Shown in pieces: positions 56,350-64,000 of a stretch of DNA of 64,000 nt; position 1 is the first letter of the stretch; each line of letters starts with the position of its first letter. The stretch lies in assembly GCA_905233915.1 (NCBI GenBank), contig CAJOFM010000001.1, forward strand, positions 457,492 through 521,491, in the 5' to 3' direction. Origin of the DNA: an uncultured Muribaculaceae bacterium (GTDB taxonomy: Bacteria > Bacteroidota > Bacteroidia > Bacteroidales > Muribaculaceae). The notes below the pieces were generated by a model. The model searched no databases. It was not told the origin of the DNA and saw only the letters and a program-made list of their open reading frames with translations. The position numbers and the translations under genes were made by a program.

Positions 56350-58114
56350 CGACAAATGGTTGCAGGAACTCGTCAAGGGAATTGACGTTAAGTTTATGGG
56401 CTATCTGGATTTTTTTGTTCGAGACTGTTCTCAGGTTCCTATAGCGCATGCAAATCATGATAACCGTTCTAGAGAATCCATGACACAGCAAGGCAATCAG
56501 GTTGATTTCGTCTTCGCGCAAGGTGCCGCCGGCAATCGCTTGGGCCTTAACCAGCACGTTGTCATACAGGTCGTTGGCCAGTGATTGCAGGTTGTCCCAA
56601 TAGGACGCGCCTACCTCGTCGGGGCCGCGCATGGTCATCAGTTTATTGAATCGCTTGGCAAACGTCGTCTCGTTGCACTCGTAGGACCATTGCAGCAGTT
56701 GGTGAACAACTTGCATCTGATTGTCCACAATGGCTTTCAGTTCATCCGATTGCTGTTTTTTGGCCTCAAGGTCAGCAATGGCATCACTCATGCGCGCCTC
56801 GTTGCCTTGATACTCCGCCTGAGCATCTTTCAGGCTCTGCTCGTAGTCGTTGATGGTCTCCTGCATGTGTTGCAGGCTTGCCATGGATTGGTCCAGGTCG
56901 GCCTTTTGCAGCTCGTATTCAGTCTGTTGGATTTTCAAGCGGTTGCGGTAACGCCAGACGAGAAACGCCAGTGCCAGTGCCGTCAACAACAGCAGGGCAA
57001 AGCCCAAAAGTGTTCCTTTGAGGCGCGAACTCAGCAGGGCATTCTCCAGTGCCGCTTGCTGAGAGTCGTATTTCTTCTCCACTTCCAGCAGTTTGTCGTT
57101 CATGCTGCTCATCGCTACCGAATCGGCAAGATTATGGGTCATGTTCAGGTAGTTGATGGCATCATCCACTTTGCCCTCGCGGCGGGCAAGATCGGCAAGT
57201 AGCTGATAGTGCATGATGCTGTCGGCGACGGTAGTCATCTCAGGAGCGTGTTGCAAGTAGTATCGTGCCGAATCCAAGCGGCCCAGGTGCAGATAGGCAG
57301 AGGCTGCCGTGTAATGGATTCGGGGGTGTATCTTGAGTTTTCCTTTCCAGCTGATGGCCTCGATGGCATCGTCTTTAGCACCCTGGTAATTGCCTCGTGA
57401 AGCGTGGTACTCGGCGCGGCTAAACAGGTTTGCCACCACATACTTCGGTTTGATTTCCTGTATGGACAGGTTGATGGCGGCGTTGATGTAGTCTATGGCA
57501 CTGTCCTGCTTCTCCTTGTTGATGCGGTACAGGCCGCCAAGTTCACTCAGGCAGATGATCTGGTTTGGCTTGTCGTCCAGGATGTTGAATAGGTCAAGTG
57601 CTTCGCGGTATTTACTGGCACCCAGGGTTTTGGCACCGATGATCTGGCTCTGGTACAGTTCGCCCATCTTCATCTTGGCGAGCGCGCGGGTCTTCAGGTC
57701 GTTGTCGATGGCCAGGTCCTCAGCTTGACGCAGGCAGGTGACGGCTTTATCCAGATTTCCCAATTCCGCATTGATGTAGCCCTGATAGAGTAGGGCACGT
57801 GCGTGTTTCTCCTTATCTTTATGTGCCATAAAGTATTTCACCGCCCCGTTGATGACGCTGTCATTGGTGGCTGTAATGCTGCAATCGTGGTTGGCTTGGG
57901 TTGTCAACAAGTCATAATAGGCCCTCTCCTTGTTATTATAAGATGAGGTGTTGATGGCATTGAGCATCATCAGGGCATCCTCGGCTTGATTTTGGGCCAG
58001 TAGCGTGTCGATGTCAACAAGCTGGCGATTGTCGGCTTGATTACCGCAGCCACTCAAAATTGCGGCAAAACATATCGCCGCTAGCATATAAATAATATGT
58101 ATGTAGTTTCTCAT
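56336..58114 (-). CDS. TPR sensor-type lipoprotein with C-terminal helix-turn-helix-like domain
   Basis: A 592-residue membrane protein. The N-terminus is a lipoprotein-type signal (LAAICFAAILSGC). TPR units follow for about 330 residues (ALLYQGYINAELGNLDKAVTCLRQAEDLA, LDLFNILDDKPNQIICLSELGGLYR). A transmembrane helix (GFALLLLTALALAFLVWRY) leads to a cytoplasmic coiled coil and a C-terminal LuxR-like DNA-binding region (LREDEINLIALLCHGFS, RNLRTVSNKKIQIAHKL). Such proteins are common in Bacteroidales and are believed to link envelope signals to transcription. A lipid anchor and a membrane helix together are unusual. The start is ATG 58114, downstream of the -7 box at 58190-58197. Confidence 0.8.
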   Translation of the reverse strand: MRNYIHIIYMLAAICFAAILSGCGNQADNRQLVDIDTLLAQNQAEDALMMLNAINTSSYNNKERAYYDLLTTQANHDCSITATNDSVINGAVKYFMAHKDKEKHARALLYQGYINAELGNLDKAVTCLRQAEDLAIDNDLKTRALAKMKMGELYQSQIIGAKTLGASKYREALDLFNILDDKPNQIICLSELGGLYRINKEKQDSAIDYINAAINLSIQEIKPKYVVANLFSRAEYHASRGNYQGAKDDAIEAISWKGKLKIHPRIHYTAASAYLHLGRLDSARYYLQHAPEMTTVADSIMHYQLLADLARREGKVDDAINYLNMTHNLADSVAMSSMNDKLLEVEKKYDSQQAALENALLSSRLKGTLLGFALLLLTALALAFLVWRYRNRLKIQQTEYELQKADLDQSMASLQHMQETINDYEQSLKDAQAEYQGNEARMSDAIADLEAKKQQSDELKAIVDNQMQVVHQLLQWSYECNETTFAKRFNKLMTMRGPDEVGASYWDNLQSLANDLYDNVLVKAQAIAGGTLREDEINLIALLCHGFSRTVIMICMRYRNLRTVSNKKIQIAHKLNVNSLDEFLQPFVGVRN

Positions 58115-58494
58115 ATTTTTAATTTCGAAGGAGAAAATAAACTTAGTGCCGTAGCGTTTTGGTGTGATTATTTTTTGTGCCTTCAACCGCAAAAATACGC
58201 TTTTTTTTTGAGGTAATCCGCAACCCCAAACGACAAATTACCTTCAAATGACTATTTTGTTTTACAAGTACCTGAATATCAGTATGTTTTGATTTAAAGA
58301 ATGACCATTGAATGCTAGCCATTTTCCGTAAATCCATTGTAATTTTGCGAGTGAGAGTTAGCGCATTTTCATTGCTCCAGATCTTTAGAATTATTACTCT
58401 AAAGAAATCAAAATTCGGGAATGAAATTGACTGATTATTCAGCGAGGGCTAATCTCAAAAGTACAATTGTTTAATCTTTTAAATAGAAACGATC
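58115..58494. promoter_or_regulatory. Divergent promoter region between the TPR regulator and tonB
   Basis: This 380-bp gap has no gene. It contains the minus-strand -7 box TATTTTTG (58197-58190) for the TPR regulator and the plus-strand -7 box TAATTTTG (58340-58347) for tonB, each without a well-placed -33 TTTG. The implied tonB leader is about 140 nt and carries a hairpin CTTTAGA (58383-58389)/TCTAAAG (58398-58404). The rest is AT-rich. Confidence 0.5.
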
Positions 58495-59352
58495 ATGGCA
58501 AGAGAAGTTAATTTATCATCGCGTGAATGGTGCGACCTTGTGTTTGAAGGAAAAAACAAGGACTTCGGTGCATATGTAATCCGTACCGACTCGCCCAAGC
58601 GTCACAACAAAGCTGTCCTGTGGACTCTCATCGGTACCATCATCTTTGGATTGATTACCTTTGCTTTAGTGAGGGCCAACCAGTACCTTGAAGAGAGAAA
58701 ACTGGCTGAACGGGGTGAACTGAAGGAAGTGTTCATTGACATTACCGAGGAGACTGATGAACCCAAAGCCGAACCTATCGAACAGGAAAAGCCTGAGGTA
58801 CTTCAAGAAGAAGTATCGAAAACTTATCAGGCAACCGAACTCCAGATTGTCGAGGATCAGAATGTTAGGGAGGAAGATGAAATCATGTCTCAAGACGAGC
58901 GAATGCAAACCGATGCTATCGCCGGACGTGTTACGAATGCTGAGGGCTCTACAAATCTAAACGACTTCAGAGAACAGATTAATGAGGTGGTTATAGAGGA
59001 GAAAAAGCCTGTCGAGACGAAACCGGTTGAAGTCTTCACGGCAGTGGAACAGATGCCCCAGTTCCCTGGCGGAGATGAGGCTTTGCTTAAGTACCTTTCG
59101 TCCCACATCAACTACCCGCCCATGGCGGCCGAGAACAATGTTCAGGGCCGTGTCGTCATACAGTTCGTAGTTGACAAGAACGGTAAGGTGGGTGAGGTGA
59201 AGGTCGTTCGCTCGGTGGACAAGGATCTCGACAGGGAGGCGGTTCGCGTCTGCATGTCGCTGCCCAAGTTCATCCCCGGTCGCCAGAATGGCGTACCTGT
59301 GTCAGTATGGTACACTCTGCCCGTTTCATTTAAGCTCCAGGGTACCAATTAA
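58495..59352 (+). CDS. Energy transducer TonB
   Basis: A 285-residue TonB-family protein that passes proton-motive-force energy to outer-membrane transporters. The short cytoplasmic part (SSREWCDLVFEGKNKDFGAY) is followed by one membrane helix (VLWTLIGTIIFGLITFALV), an acidic Glu/Pro-rich periplasmic linker, and the C-terminal TonB domain (VEQMPQFPGGDEALLKYL, INYPPMAAENNVQGRVVIQFVVDKNGKV, RQNGVPVSVWYTLPVSFKLQ). The N-terminal form is the one common in Bacteroidetes. No ExbB/ExbD genes are visible nearby. Confidence 0.93.
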   Translation: MAREVNLSSREWCDLVFEGKNKDFGAYVIRTDSPKRHNKAVLWTLIGTIIFGLITFALVRANQYLEERKLAERGELKEVFIDITEETDEPKAEPIEQEKPEVLQEEVSKTYQATELQIVEDQNVREEDEIMSQDERMQTDAIAGRVTNAEGSTNLNDFREQINEVVIEEKKPVETKPVEVFTAVEQMPQFPGGDEALLKYLSSHINYPPMAAENNVQGRVVIQFVVDKNGKVGEVKVVRSVDKDLDREAVRVCMSLPKFIPGRQNGVPVSVWYTLPVSFKLQGTN

Positions 59353-59378
59353 TCGATATCTTCGGTTAAAATCCTGTC

Positions 59379-59425
59379 GCTGGATAGGCGTCGCATCATG
59401 CAGTGCCTATCCAGCTTTCATTTTC
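59379..59425 (+). terminator. Terminator of tonB
   Basis: GCTGGATAGGC (59379-59389) pairs with GCCTATCCAGC (59405-59415), 15-nt loop, followed by TTTCATTTTC. Confidence 0.75.
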
Positions 59426-59457
59426 AAGTCAGTAAGATGTGGTTTTTATTAAACTTT

Positions 59458-59489
59458 TTTGTGCGGTTCGGGTCAAAGTTATATCTTTG
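59458..59489 (+). promoter_or_regulatory. Promoter of the coiled-coil protein gene
   Basis: TTTG (59458-59461), 20 nt, TATCTTTG (59482-59489), an exact consensus match 43 bp upstream of the ATG. Confidence 0.75.
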
Positions 59490-59532
59490 CACTATTGAAA
59501 TATACGTTTAATCTAAAATAGAAACTAGAATT

Positions 59533-60153
59533 ATGAAGAAATTAGTTTTAATGGCAGTGTTGTTCTGCTTTGCAGCTGCTCCCGCCGCTTTGGCACAGAA
59601 CTACGAGACACCGACTAACGTAGAACAGATCCAGAAGGATCAGGCTAAGCGTGAAGCCGAGGCTGCTAAAAAGCAGGCCGAAGCCGCCAAGAAGCAGAAG
59701 GACGCTTACAAGGAGCAAGAGAAGAAGGCTAAGGAGGCTAAGAAGGCTGCTGAACAGAAGGAGAAAGAAGCCAAGAAAGCCGAGAAAGAAGCCAAAAAGA
59801 AACAAAAAGAGGCTGAAAAGCGCGAGAAAGCCCGCGAGAAGTACAACAAGGCCGTTGATAAGCTGAAAGAGGCCGAGAAAAAGAAAGAGGCAGCTCAGAA
59901 AGCTTACGGCGAGATGCCTGAGAAGCAGATGCGCGAGAAAACCAAACTCGAAGAAAAGCATGCCAAGGCTGAGTCCAAGGGTCTTACCGACGATAAGCGC
60001 CTGAAACAAGACGGCGAGAAGCTGAAACTCGACGAGAAGCACGCCAAGCAGAACGTCAAGGCTCAGCAGAACCTCGAGAAGTCCATCAAGAACTACGACA
60101 AGGCTGTCGAGAACCTTGAGAAGGCCAAGAAGGAGATGGATAAATACAATTAA
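59533..60153 (+). CDS. Secreted Lys/Glu/Ala-rich coiled-coil protein
   Basis: A 206-residue protein with a signal peptide (MKKLVLMAVLFCFAAAPAALAQ) and, from residue 35 on, an almost uninterrupted chain of Lys, Glu and Ala that should form a long charged helix or coiled coil. A short break (YGEMPEKQMRE) splits it into two helices near residue 130. It resembles periplasmic coiled-coil proteins in shape but I recognise no family, and the low complexity makes similarity searches unreliable. It has its own promoter and terminator, so it is a single-gene unit. Function not known. Confidence 0.65.
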   Translation: MKKLVLMAVLFCFAAAPAALAQNYETPTNVEQIQKDQAKREAEAAKKQAEAAKKQKDAYKEQEKKAKEAKKAAEQKEKEAKKAEKEAKKKQKEAEKREKAREKYNKAVDKLKEAEKKKEAAQKAYGEMPEKQMREKTKLEEKHAKAESKGLTDDKRLKQDGEKLKLDEKHAKQNVKAQQNLEKSIKNYDKAVENLEKAKKEMDKYN

Positions 60154-60202
60154 TCATTGTAGTACCGAGAGGTCTTCTCACTCTACTGTTAAATGAAAAC
60201 TT

Positions 60203-60240
60203 AAAAGGAGGTCAGCGCGATATGCTGGCCTCCTTTTGTT
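60203..60240 (+). terminator. Terminator of the coiled-coil gene
   Basis: AAAAGGAGGTCAGC (60203-60216) pairs with GCTGGCCTCCTTTT (60224-60237), one G-T pair, 7-nt loop, T-rich end. Confidence 0.82.
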
Positions 60241-60292
60241 ATGTTTATCCTACTCTCATGATAGTGAACTTGAAATAACACCAATTCTTTTA

Positions 60293-60327
60293 TTAACTAT
60301 TAACTCTTAACTGTTAACTCATAACCA
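60293..60327 (+). repeat. Five-unit heptamer array, TAA class, before tgt
   Basis: Units TTAACTA, TTAACTC, TTAACTG, TTAACTC, ATAACCA. Each carries TAA. The array lies just upstream of the tgt -7 box (60337-60344), so unlike the others it may be at the promoter rather than in the leader. Confidence 0.85.
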
Positions 60328-60336
60328 AAAAATGCC

Positions 60337-60344
60337 TAACTTTG
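60337..60344 (+). promoter_or_regulatory. -7 element of tgt
   Basis: TAACTTTG, 26 bp before the ATG at 60371. A -33 TTTG is not at the expected place, which is taken by the heptamer array. Confidence 0.55.
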
Positions 60345-60370
60345 CACGGTTTTTTAGAATCAGACTCTGA

Positions 60371-61501
60371 ATGGACTATCAACTCATAGCAACACCCGAA
60401 GGCACTAACGCCCGCGCAGGAATCATAACGACCGACCATGGTCAGATTGAGACCCCTATTTTCATGCCTGTGGGAACAGTAGGTGCTGTCAAGGCTGTAC
60501 ACATGACCGAGCTGCGCGATGATATCAAGGCGCAAATTATTCTGGGCAACACCTATCACCTGTACTTGCGCCCTGGCATGGATATCATCGAGCGGGCCGG
60601 AGGCTTGCACAAATTCAACAGTTGGGACCGCCCCATCTTGACCGACAGTGGCGGTTTCCAGGTTTTTTCGTTGGCTGAGAACCGCAAGCTCACAGACGAG
60701 GGCGTGACCTTCCGCAGCCATATCGATGGCAGCAAACATCTGTTCACGCCTGAGAAGGTGGTTGACATTGAGCGCACCATTGGCAGCGACATTATGATGG
60801 CCCTTGATGAGTGCCCTCCCGGTACCAGCGACTACAATTATGCCCGCAAGTCATTGACTCTGACTCACAATTGGCTTGCCCGCGGCTGGAAACACTTCAA
60901 AAACACTCAGCCTCGCTATGGCCACAGCCAAGCTTATTTCCCTATCGTTCAGGGTTGTGTCTATAAGGACCTGCGTCAAGAGTCTTCCAAGTTTGTTGCC
61001 GATCTGGGTGCCGATGGTAACGCCATTGGCGGACTTGCCGTAGGCGAACCCACCGAGGTGATGTATGAGATGATAGAGATTGTCAACGACATCCTGCCTC
61101 AGGACCGTCCCCGCTACTTGATGGGTGTCGGTACTCCTGCCAACATTCTCGAGGCTATTGACCGTGGTGTGGATATGATGGACTGTGTGATGCCCACCCG
61201 CAATGGCCGCAACGGCATGCTCTTCACCCGACACGGCATTATGAACATGCGCAACAAGAAGTGGGCCGATGATTTCTCGCCCTTGCAGGAAGATGGCCCC
61301 TCGATTGTTGACCAGATGTATAGCAAAGCCTACGTGCGCCACTTGTTTATTGCCCAGGAGATTCTGGCCATGCAGATTGCCAGCATCCACAACCTGGCCT
61401 TCTACCTGTGGCTCGTGGGCGAGGCTCGCAGACACATCATTGCCGGCGATTTCCCTGCATGGAAGAAACTGATGCTTCACGATGTGCAGGTAAGGCTTTA
61501 G
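60371..61501 (+). CDS. tgt: Queuine tRNA-ribosyltransferase (zinc cysteines missing)
   Basis: A 376-residue tRNA-guanine transglycosylase that exchanges guanine 34 for the queuosine precursor in tRNAs with GUN anticodons. The catalytic regions are present: TDSGGFQVFSL (general base Asp), ALDECPPGTSDYNYARKS, GLAVGEPTEVMYEM and DCVMPTRNGRNGMLFTRHG (nucleophile region). The usual zinc site CxCxxC followed by a distant His is replaced by DGPSIVD before YSKAYVRHLF; none of the three cysteines is there, although the later HNLAFY is kept. Length fits the family. lptG-like gene follows 10 bp later. Confidence 0.93.
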   Translation: MDYQLIATPEGTNARAGIITTDHGQIETPIFMPVGTVGAVKAVHMTELRDDIKAQIILGNTYHLYLRPGMDIIERAGGLHKFNSWDRPILTDSGGFQVFSLAENRKLTDEGVTFRSHIDGSKHLFTPEKVVDIERTIGSDIMMALDECPPGTSDYNYARKSLTLTHNWLARGWKHFKNTQPRYGHSQAYFPIVQGCVYKDLRQESSKFVADLGADGNAIGGLAVGEPTEVMYEMIEIVNDILPQDRPRYLMGVGTPANILEAIDRGVDMMDCVMPTRNGRNGMLFTRHGIMNMRNKKWADDFSPLQEDGPSIVDQMYSKAYVRHLFIAQEILAMQIASIHNLAFYLWLVGEARRHIIAGDFPAWKKLMLHDVQVRL

Positions 61502-61511
61502 GTTACTAGGA

Positions 61512-62735
61512 ATGGAAGAAGAACTCAAGAACATAGAGCAGATTGAGAATTCAGAAATCTCAGAGAATTCAGAATTCTCACAAAACGTGGAGGTTTCGGA
61601 AGTCACTGAGAACGCTACTGTTTCCCTGCCCGAGCCTGATACACGCAAGCGCTACCCGTGGTATTACGTGAAGCGCTTCGATCGCTACATCATCAAGAAA
61701 TTCCTGGGTACATTCTTCTTTGCCATTCTGTTGCTGTTTGCCATCGTGGTGATGTTCGACATCAATGAGAAGCTTGATGCCGTGCTCACAGCACCCTGGA
61801 AGGCGACCGTCTTCCAGTATTTCATGAACTTCCTGCCCTTTGTTCTCAGCCAGTTCAGCCCGTTGTTCACCTTTATTGCGGTGATTTTCTTTACCTCGCG
61901 TCTTGCCGACCGCAGTGAGATCATCGCTATGCTTTCCAATGGCATCAGTTTCTACCGTTTGACCATTCCTTACTTGTTCTCGGCGGCGGTCATCGCCCTG
62001 GGCAGTTACTTGCTGGCGGCATACATCATTCCGCCTGCCAATGTCGAGCGTATTGCCTATACCAACAAGTGGGTCAAGAACAAGGAAGTGATCTATGGTG
62101 ATAACATTCAGCTTCAGGTCAAGCCTGGAGTGATGGCCTATATGTCACGTTATGACAATACCACTCGCAGTGGGTTCCGTTTCTCCCTTGAAGAGTTTGA
62201 TGGCAATACCCTCAAGTCCCGTCTCACGGCCGAGACCATCAAGTATGACTCGGTGGGCCTGTGGACCGTGCGTAATTATGTCATCCGTGATTTCAAGGGT
62301 CTGAAAGAGACAATGACCAAGGGCAATGTGATGGATACTCTGCTCAACATCGACCCGCGCGATTTCCTTATCTCTAAGAATGATGAACAGACCATGACCT
62401 CACCCGAGCTTAAGGAGTACATCAACAAGCAAAAAGCTCGAGGGGTCGCCAATATCAAGAATTTCGAAATTGAATACGAGCGGCGCATTGCCATGACTGC
62501 TGCCGCCTTTATCCTCACTATTATAGGCTTGTCACTCTCGTCACGCAAGGTGAGAGGTGGCATCGGCCTGAACATCGGTCTGGGCCTATTGCTCAGTTTC
62601 TCTTATATCTTGTTCATGACGGTAACCTCGACGTTTGCCGTCTCGGGTTATACCAGTCCCCGCGTGGCGATGTGGATTCCCAACTTTGTGTATATCATTA
62701 TCGCAGCCGTGCTCTACTATCGGGCATCACGGTAG
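61512..62735 (+). CDS. LptF/LptG (YjgP/YjgQ) family permease
   Basis: A 407-residue LPS-exporter permease with the usual six membrane helices: FLGTFFFAILLLFAIVVMFD, VLSQFSPLFTFIAVIFFTS, LFSAAVIALGSYLLAAYII before the periplasmic jellyroll, and MTAAAFILTIIGLSLSSRK, LGLLLSFSYILFMTV, NFVYIIIAAVLYY after it. The first 45 residues are an extra acidic, Ser/Asn/Glu-rich cytoplasmic tail containing a perfect in-frame hexapeptide repeat (ENSEIS, ENSEFS). It probably shares a transcript with tgt. Together with the long paralogue at 37952 it may supply the LptF-LptG heterodimer; which is which cannot be told. Confidence 0.9.
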   Translation: MEEELKNIEQIENSEISENSEFSQNVEVSEVTENATVSLPEPDTRKRYPWYYVKRFDRYIIKKFLGTFFFAILLLFAIVVMFDINEKLDAVLTAPWKATVFQYFMNFLPFVLSQFSPLFTFIAVIFFTSRLADRSEIIAMLSNGISFYRLTIPYLFSAAVIALGSYLLAAYIIPPANVERIAYTNKWVKNKEVIYGDNIQLQVKPGVMAYMSRYDNTTRSGFRFSLEEFDGNTLKSRLTAETIKYDSVGLWTVRNYVIRDFKGLKETMTKGNVMDTLLNIDPRDFLISKNDEQTMTSPELKEYINKQKARGVANIKNFEIEYERRIAMTAAAFILTIIGLSLSSRKVRGGIGLNIGLGLLLSFSYILFMTVTSTFAVSGYTSPRVAMWIPNFVYIIIAAVLYYRASR

Positions 62736-62810
62736 CCCTTAGTGCTATGTTGGTGGGTTGAAAGCAAAATACGACCCAGGTGCCCTTGTGGTCTATGGGC
62801 AATCTTATCA

Positions 62811-62858
62811 GCAAGCCTTGTGTATCTCATCGTGAGAGCGCAGGGCTTGCGTTTTTTT
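62811..62858 (+). terminator. Terminator of the tgt-lptG-like unit
   Basis: GCAAGCC (62811-62817) pairs with GGCTTGC (62844-62850); the loop contains an inner hairpin TCTCA/TGAGA. Followed by GTTTTTTTT. Confidence 0.75.
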
Positions 62859-62932
62859 TACGTTTTGTTATCTGGGAAGTGCAAAAAAGTTAAAAAAGAA
62901 ATAATTTGTCTGTGATTTAAAATATTTTGCAT

Positions 62933-62973
62933 TATATTTGCAAGTTGATTAGTTGTTAGCGAAAAGCTAACAA
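62933..62973 (+). promoter_or_regulatory. Promoter and leader hairpin of the TlpA-like gene
   Basis: -7 box TATATTTG (62933-62940) without a well-spaced -33 box (a TTTG at 62905 is 24 nt away). Right after the expected transcript start lies the perfect hairpin TTGTTAGC (62953-62960)/GCTAACAA (62966-62973) with loop GAAAA. Confidence 0.55.
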
Positions 62974-62976
62974 TTA

Positions 62977-63018
62977 AAAACTGAAAACAGATAACCGAAA
63001 ACAGGTAACTAAAAACTT
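62977..63018 (+). repeat. Six-unit heptamer array before the TlpA-like gene
   Basis: Units AAAACTG, AAAACAG, ATAACCG, AAAACAG, GTAACTA, AAAACTT. Degenerate but with strict 7-bp period. TGA or TAA occurs four times across the units. It ends 13 bp before the ATG. Confidence 0.75.
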
Positions 63019-63031
63019 TTTTATTTAGATA

Positions 63032-63526
63032 ATGATGAAACAATTATTTTTTTGTGTGATTGTTTGCGTGTTGGCAGGCTGTGGTGTGGCACAGGCTCAA
63101 CTGCCTAGTGTGATGCTCAAGAACATCGATGGCACGACAGTGCAGAGCGAGACGCTCAATAACGATGGTAAGCCATTTATTATCGACTTCTTCGCCACAT
63201 GGTGCAAGCCGTGCAATCGTGAGCTGTCAGCTATAGCAGAGGTTTACGAGGATTGGCAAGAAGAAACCGGTGTTAAGATTTTTGCCGTTAGTATCGACCA
63301 GGCCCAGAATATCCACAAGGTGAAACCGCTTGTGGACCAGAATGAATGGGAATATGAGGTTCTGCTTGATCCTAACAGTGACTTACTCAAGGCCCTGGGT
63401 GGCCAGATGATACCCTTTGTCGTTGTAGTTGACGGTAACGGAAATGTCGTGAGCAAGCACAGCGGTTATACCGATGGCGCCGAAAATGAACTCATCGAGG
63501 AAGTTCGCGGTTTGATTGCCAACTAA
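63032..63526 (+). CDS. TlpA-like thioredoxin-fold protein, exported
   Basis: A 164-residue envelope thioredoxin of the TlpA/ResA kind. The signal (FFCVIVCVLAGCGVAQAQ) could be read by signal peptidase II (LAGC, lipoprotein) or I (AQAQ). The active site is ATWCKPCNRE and the protein has the TlpA-type insertion before the cis-proline segment (GGQMIPFVVVVD). TlpA-type proteins reduce disulfides in the periplasm, often for cytochrome c or protein repair; the partner here is unknown. The DUF6029 gene follows 17 bp downstream and is probably co-transcribed. Confidence 0.88.
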   Translation: MMKQLFFCVIVCVLAGCGVAQAQLPSVMLKNIDGTTVQSETLNNDGKPFIIDFFATWCKPCNRELSAIAEVYEDWQEETGVKIFAVSIDQAQNIHKVKPLVDQNEWEYEVLLDPNSDLLKALGGQMIPFVVVVDGNGNVVSKHSGYTDGAENELIEEVRGLIAN

Positions 63527-63543
63527 TCAGATAAAAATCTTAC

Positions 63544-64000
63544 ATGAACCGCATTGCATCTGTCACGCTTATTGCCCTCTCTTTTCTCATGGTGTTGCCA
63601 GCATGGTCACAGGTGACACTGAGCGGTAGCATCCAGAGTGATGTACTTATTCCGCAGGATGATGAAAAAATCGGCACTGAGCACTACAAGGACTGGGCAC
63701 TGACCAATACCTATGTGGACCTGAAATTAGGTAGCAAGTATGTTGAGGCTGGCACTCGATTTGAGTTCCTGGAATACCCCCTGCCTGGTTATGAACCTGA
63801 ATTCAAGGGATGGGGAGTGCCTCATTTCTATGTGAAAGGTCATTACAAAAATGTTGAGCTCACTGCTGGTGACTTTTATGAGCAGTTTGGGTCAGGATTT
63901 GTGCTGCGCACCTATGAGGAGCGTTCACTCGGAATTGACAATGCCCTGCGTGGTGGACGTTTGAAATATACGCCGGTCGAAGGCGTGACATTGAAGGCGT
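63544..64000 (+). CDS. DUF6029-family protein, 3' end beyond the window
   Basis: The frame opens at ATG 63544 and continues to the edge of the window, giving 152 residues. A signal peptide (IASVTLIALSFLMVLPAWSQ) is followed by alternating polar and aromatic strands (LSGSIQSDVLIPQDD, YVDLKLGSKYVEAGTRFEF, FYVKGHYKNVELTAGDFYEQFGSG) that look like an outer-membrane beta-barrel. It resembles the DUF6029 proteins of Bacteroidales as I remember them. The function is unknown. Pairing with the TlpA-like gene is the only context. Confidence 0.75.
   Translation, partial: MNRIASVTLIALSFLMVLPAWSQVTLSGSIQSDVLIPQDDEKIGTEHYKDWALTNTYVDLKLGSKYVEAGTRFEFLEYPLPGYEPEFKGWGVPHFYVKGHYKNVELTAGDFYEQFGSGFVLRTYEERSLGIDNALRGGRLKYTPVEGVTLKA

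Overview
The window comes from a chromosome of the order Bacteroidales, most like Muribaculaceae or Prevotellaceae; genus and species cannot be fixed from the sequence alone. The evidence is: a SprA/Sov-type type IX secretion translocon protein, a fused LpxC-FabZ, RibBA, TonB/DUF5686/DUF6029 families, many secreted lipoproteins, Gram-negative lipid A and Lpt genes, and repeated promoters of the Bacteroidetes form TTTG-N19/20-TAnnTTTG. No phage, insertion sequence, CRISPR array or plasmid gene is visible. Most of the window is housekeeping DNA, with a few accessory secreted proteins.

Layout. 1-6.7 kb: 3' part of sprA, an EpsG-like polymerase and a nitroreductase lipoprotein. 6.8-9.4 kb: an unusual secreted protein with dockerin repeats, a caspase-like domain and a formylglycine-enzyme-like domain. 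9.5-15.4 kb: a DnaQ-like exonuclease, gyrA and two tandem TPR paralogues. 15.4-20.7 kb (minus strand): lipid A genes lpxD, lpxC/fabZ and lpxA, preceded by a B3/4-domain protein, a Sua5/YrdC protein and a thioredoxin lipoprotein. 20.8-24 kb: valS and rpiB. 24-27.7 kb (minus): U32 protein, omega-amidase, acyltransferase and a small unknown protein. 27.9-28.1 kb: two identical tRNA-Glu(CTC) genes. 28.2-39.9 kb (minus): tricorn-type protease, glycoside-hydrolase-like lipoprotein, a repeat-filled gap, endonuclease I with dockerin repeats, HD hydrolase, ribBA and an LptF/G permease. 39.9-47.9 kb: DUF5686 protein, dnaE, thioredoxin, Yip1-like protein and smpB. 47.9-58.1 kb (minus): M49 peptidase, two lipoproteins, dxr-rseP-rRNA methyltransferase, a THUMP-like methyltransferase and a TPR regulator. 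58.5-64 kb: tonB, a coiled-coil secreted protein, tgt, a second LptF/G permease, a TlpA-like protein and the start of a DUF6029 protein.

The shared theme is envelope biogenesis: lipid A synthesis (LpxA/C/D), LPS export (two LptF/G-type permeases), type IX secretion (SprA), envelope proteolysis (RseP, next to Dxr), TonB energy coupling and several thioredoxin-fold proteins in different compartments.

The most striking unexplained signal is a set of about ten short arrays with a strict or near-strict 7-bp period. They lie in gaps before genes, mostly between genes on the same strand, and are always read in the sense direction. Almost every unit carries TAG, TGA or TAA, so three consecutive units close all three reading frames. 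In three arrays the upstream gene's own stop codon is the first unit. Other points worth a second look are the dockerin/caspase/SUMF1-like fusion with its AT-rich centre, a perfectly spaced sigma-54-like promoter before trxA, a Tgt lacking its zinc cysteines, two near-leaderless gene starts, and the palindrome-rich gap at 33.7-34.15 kb.
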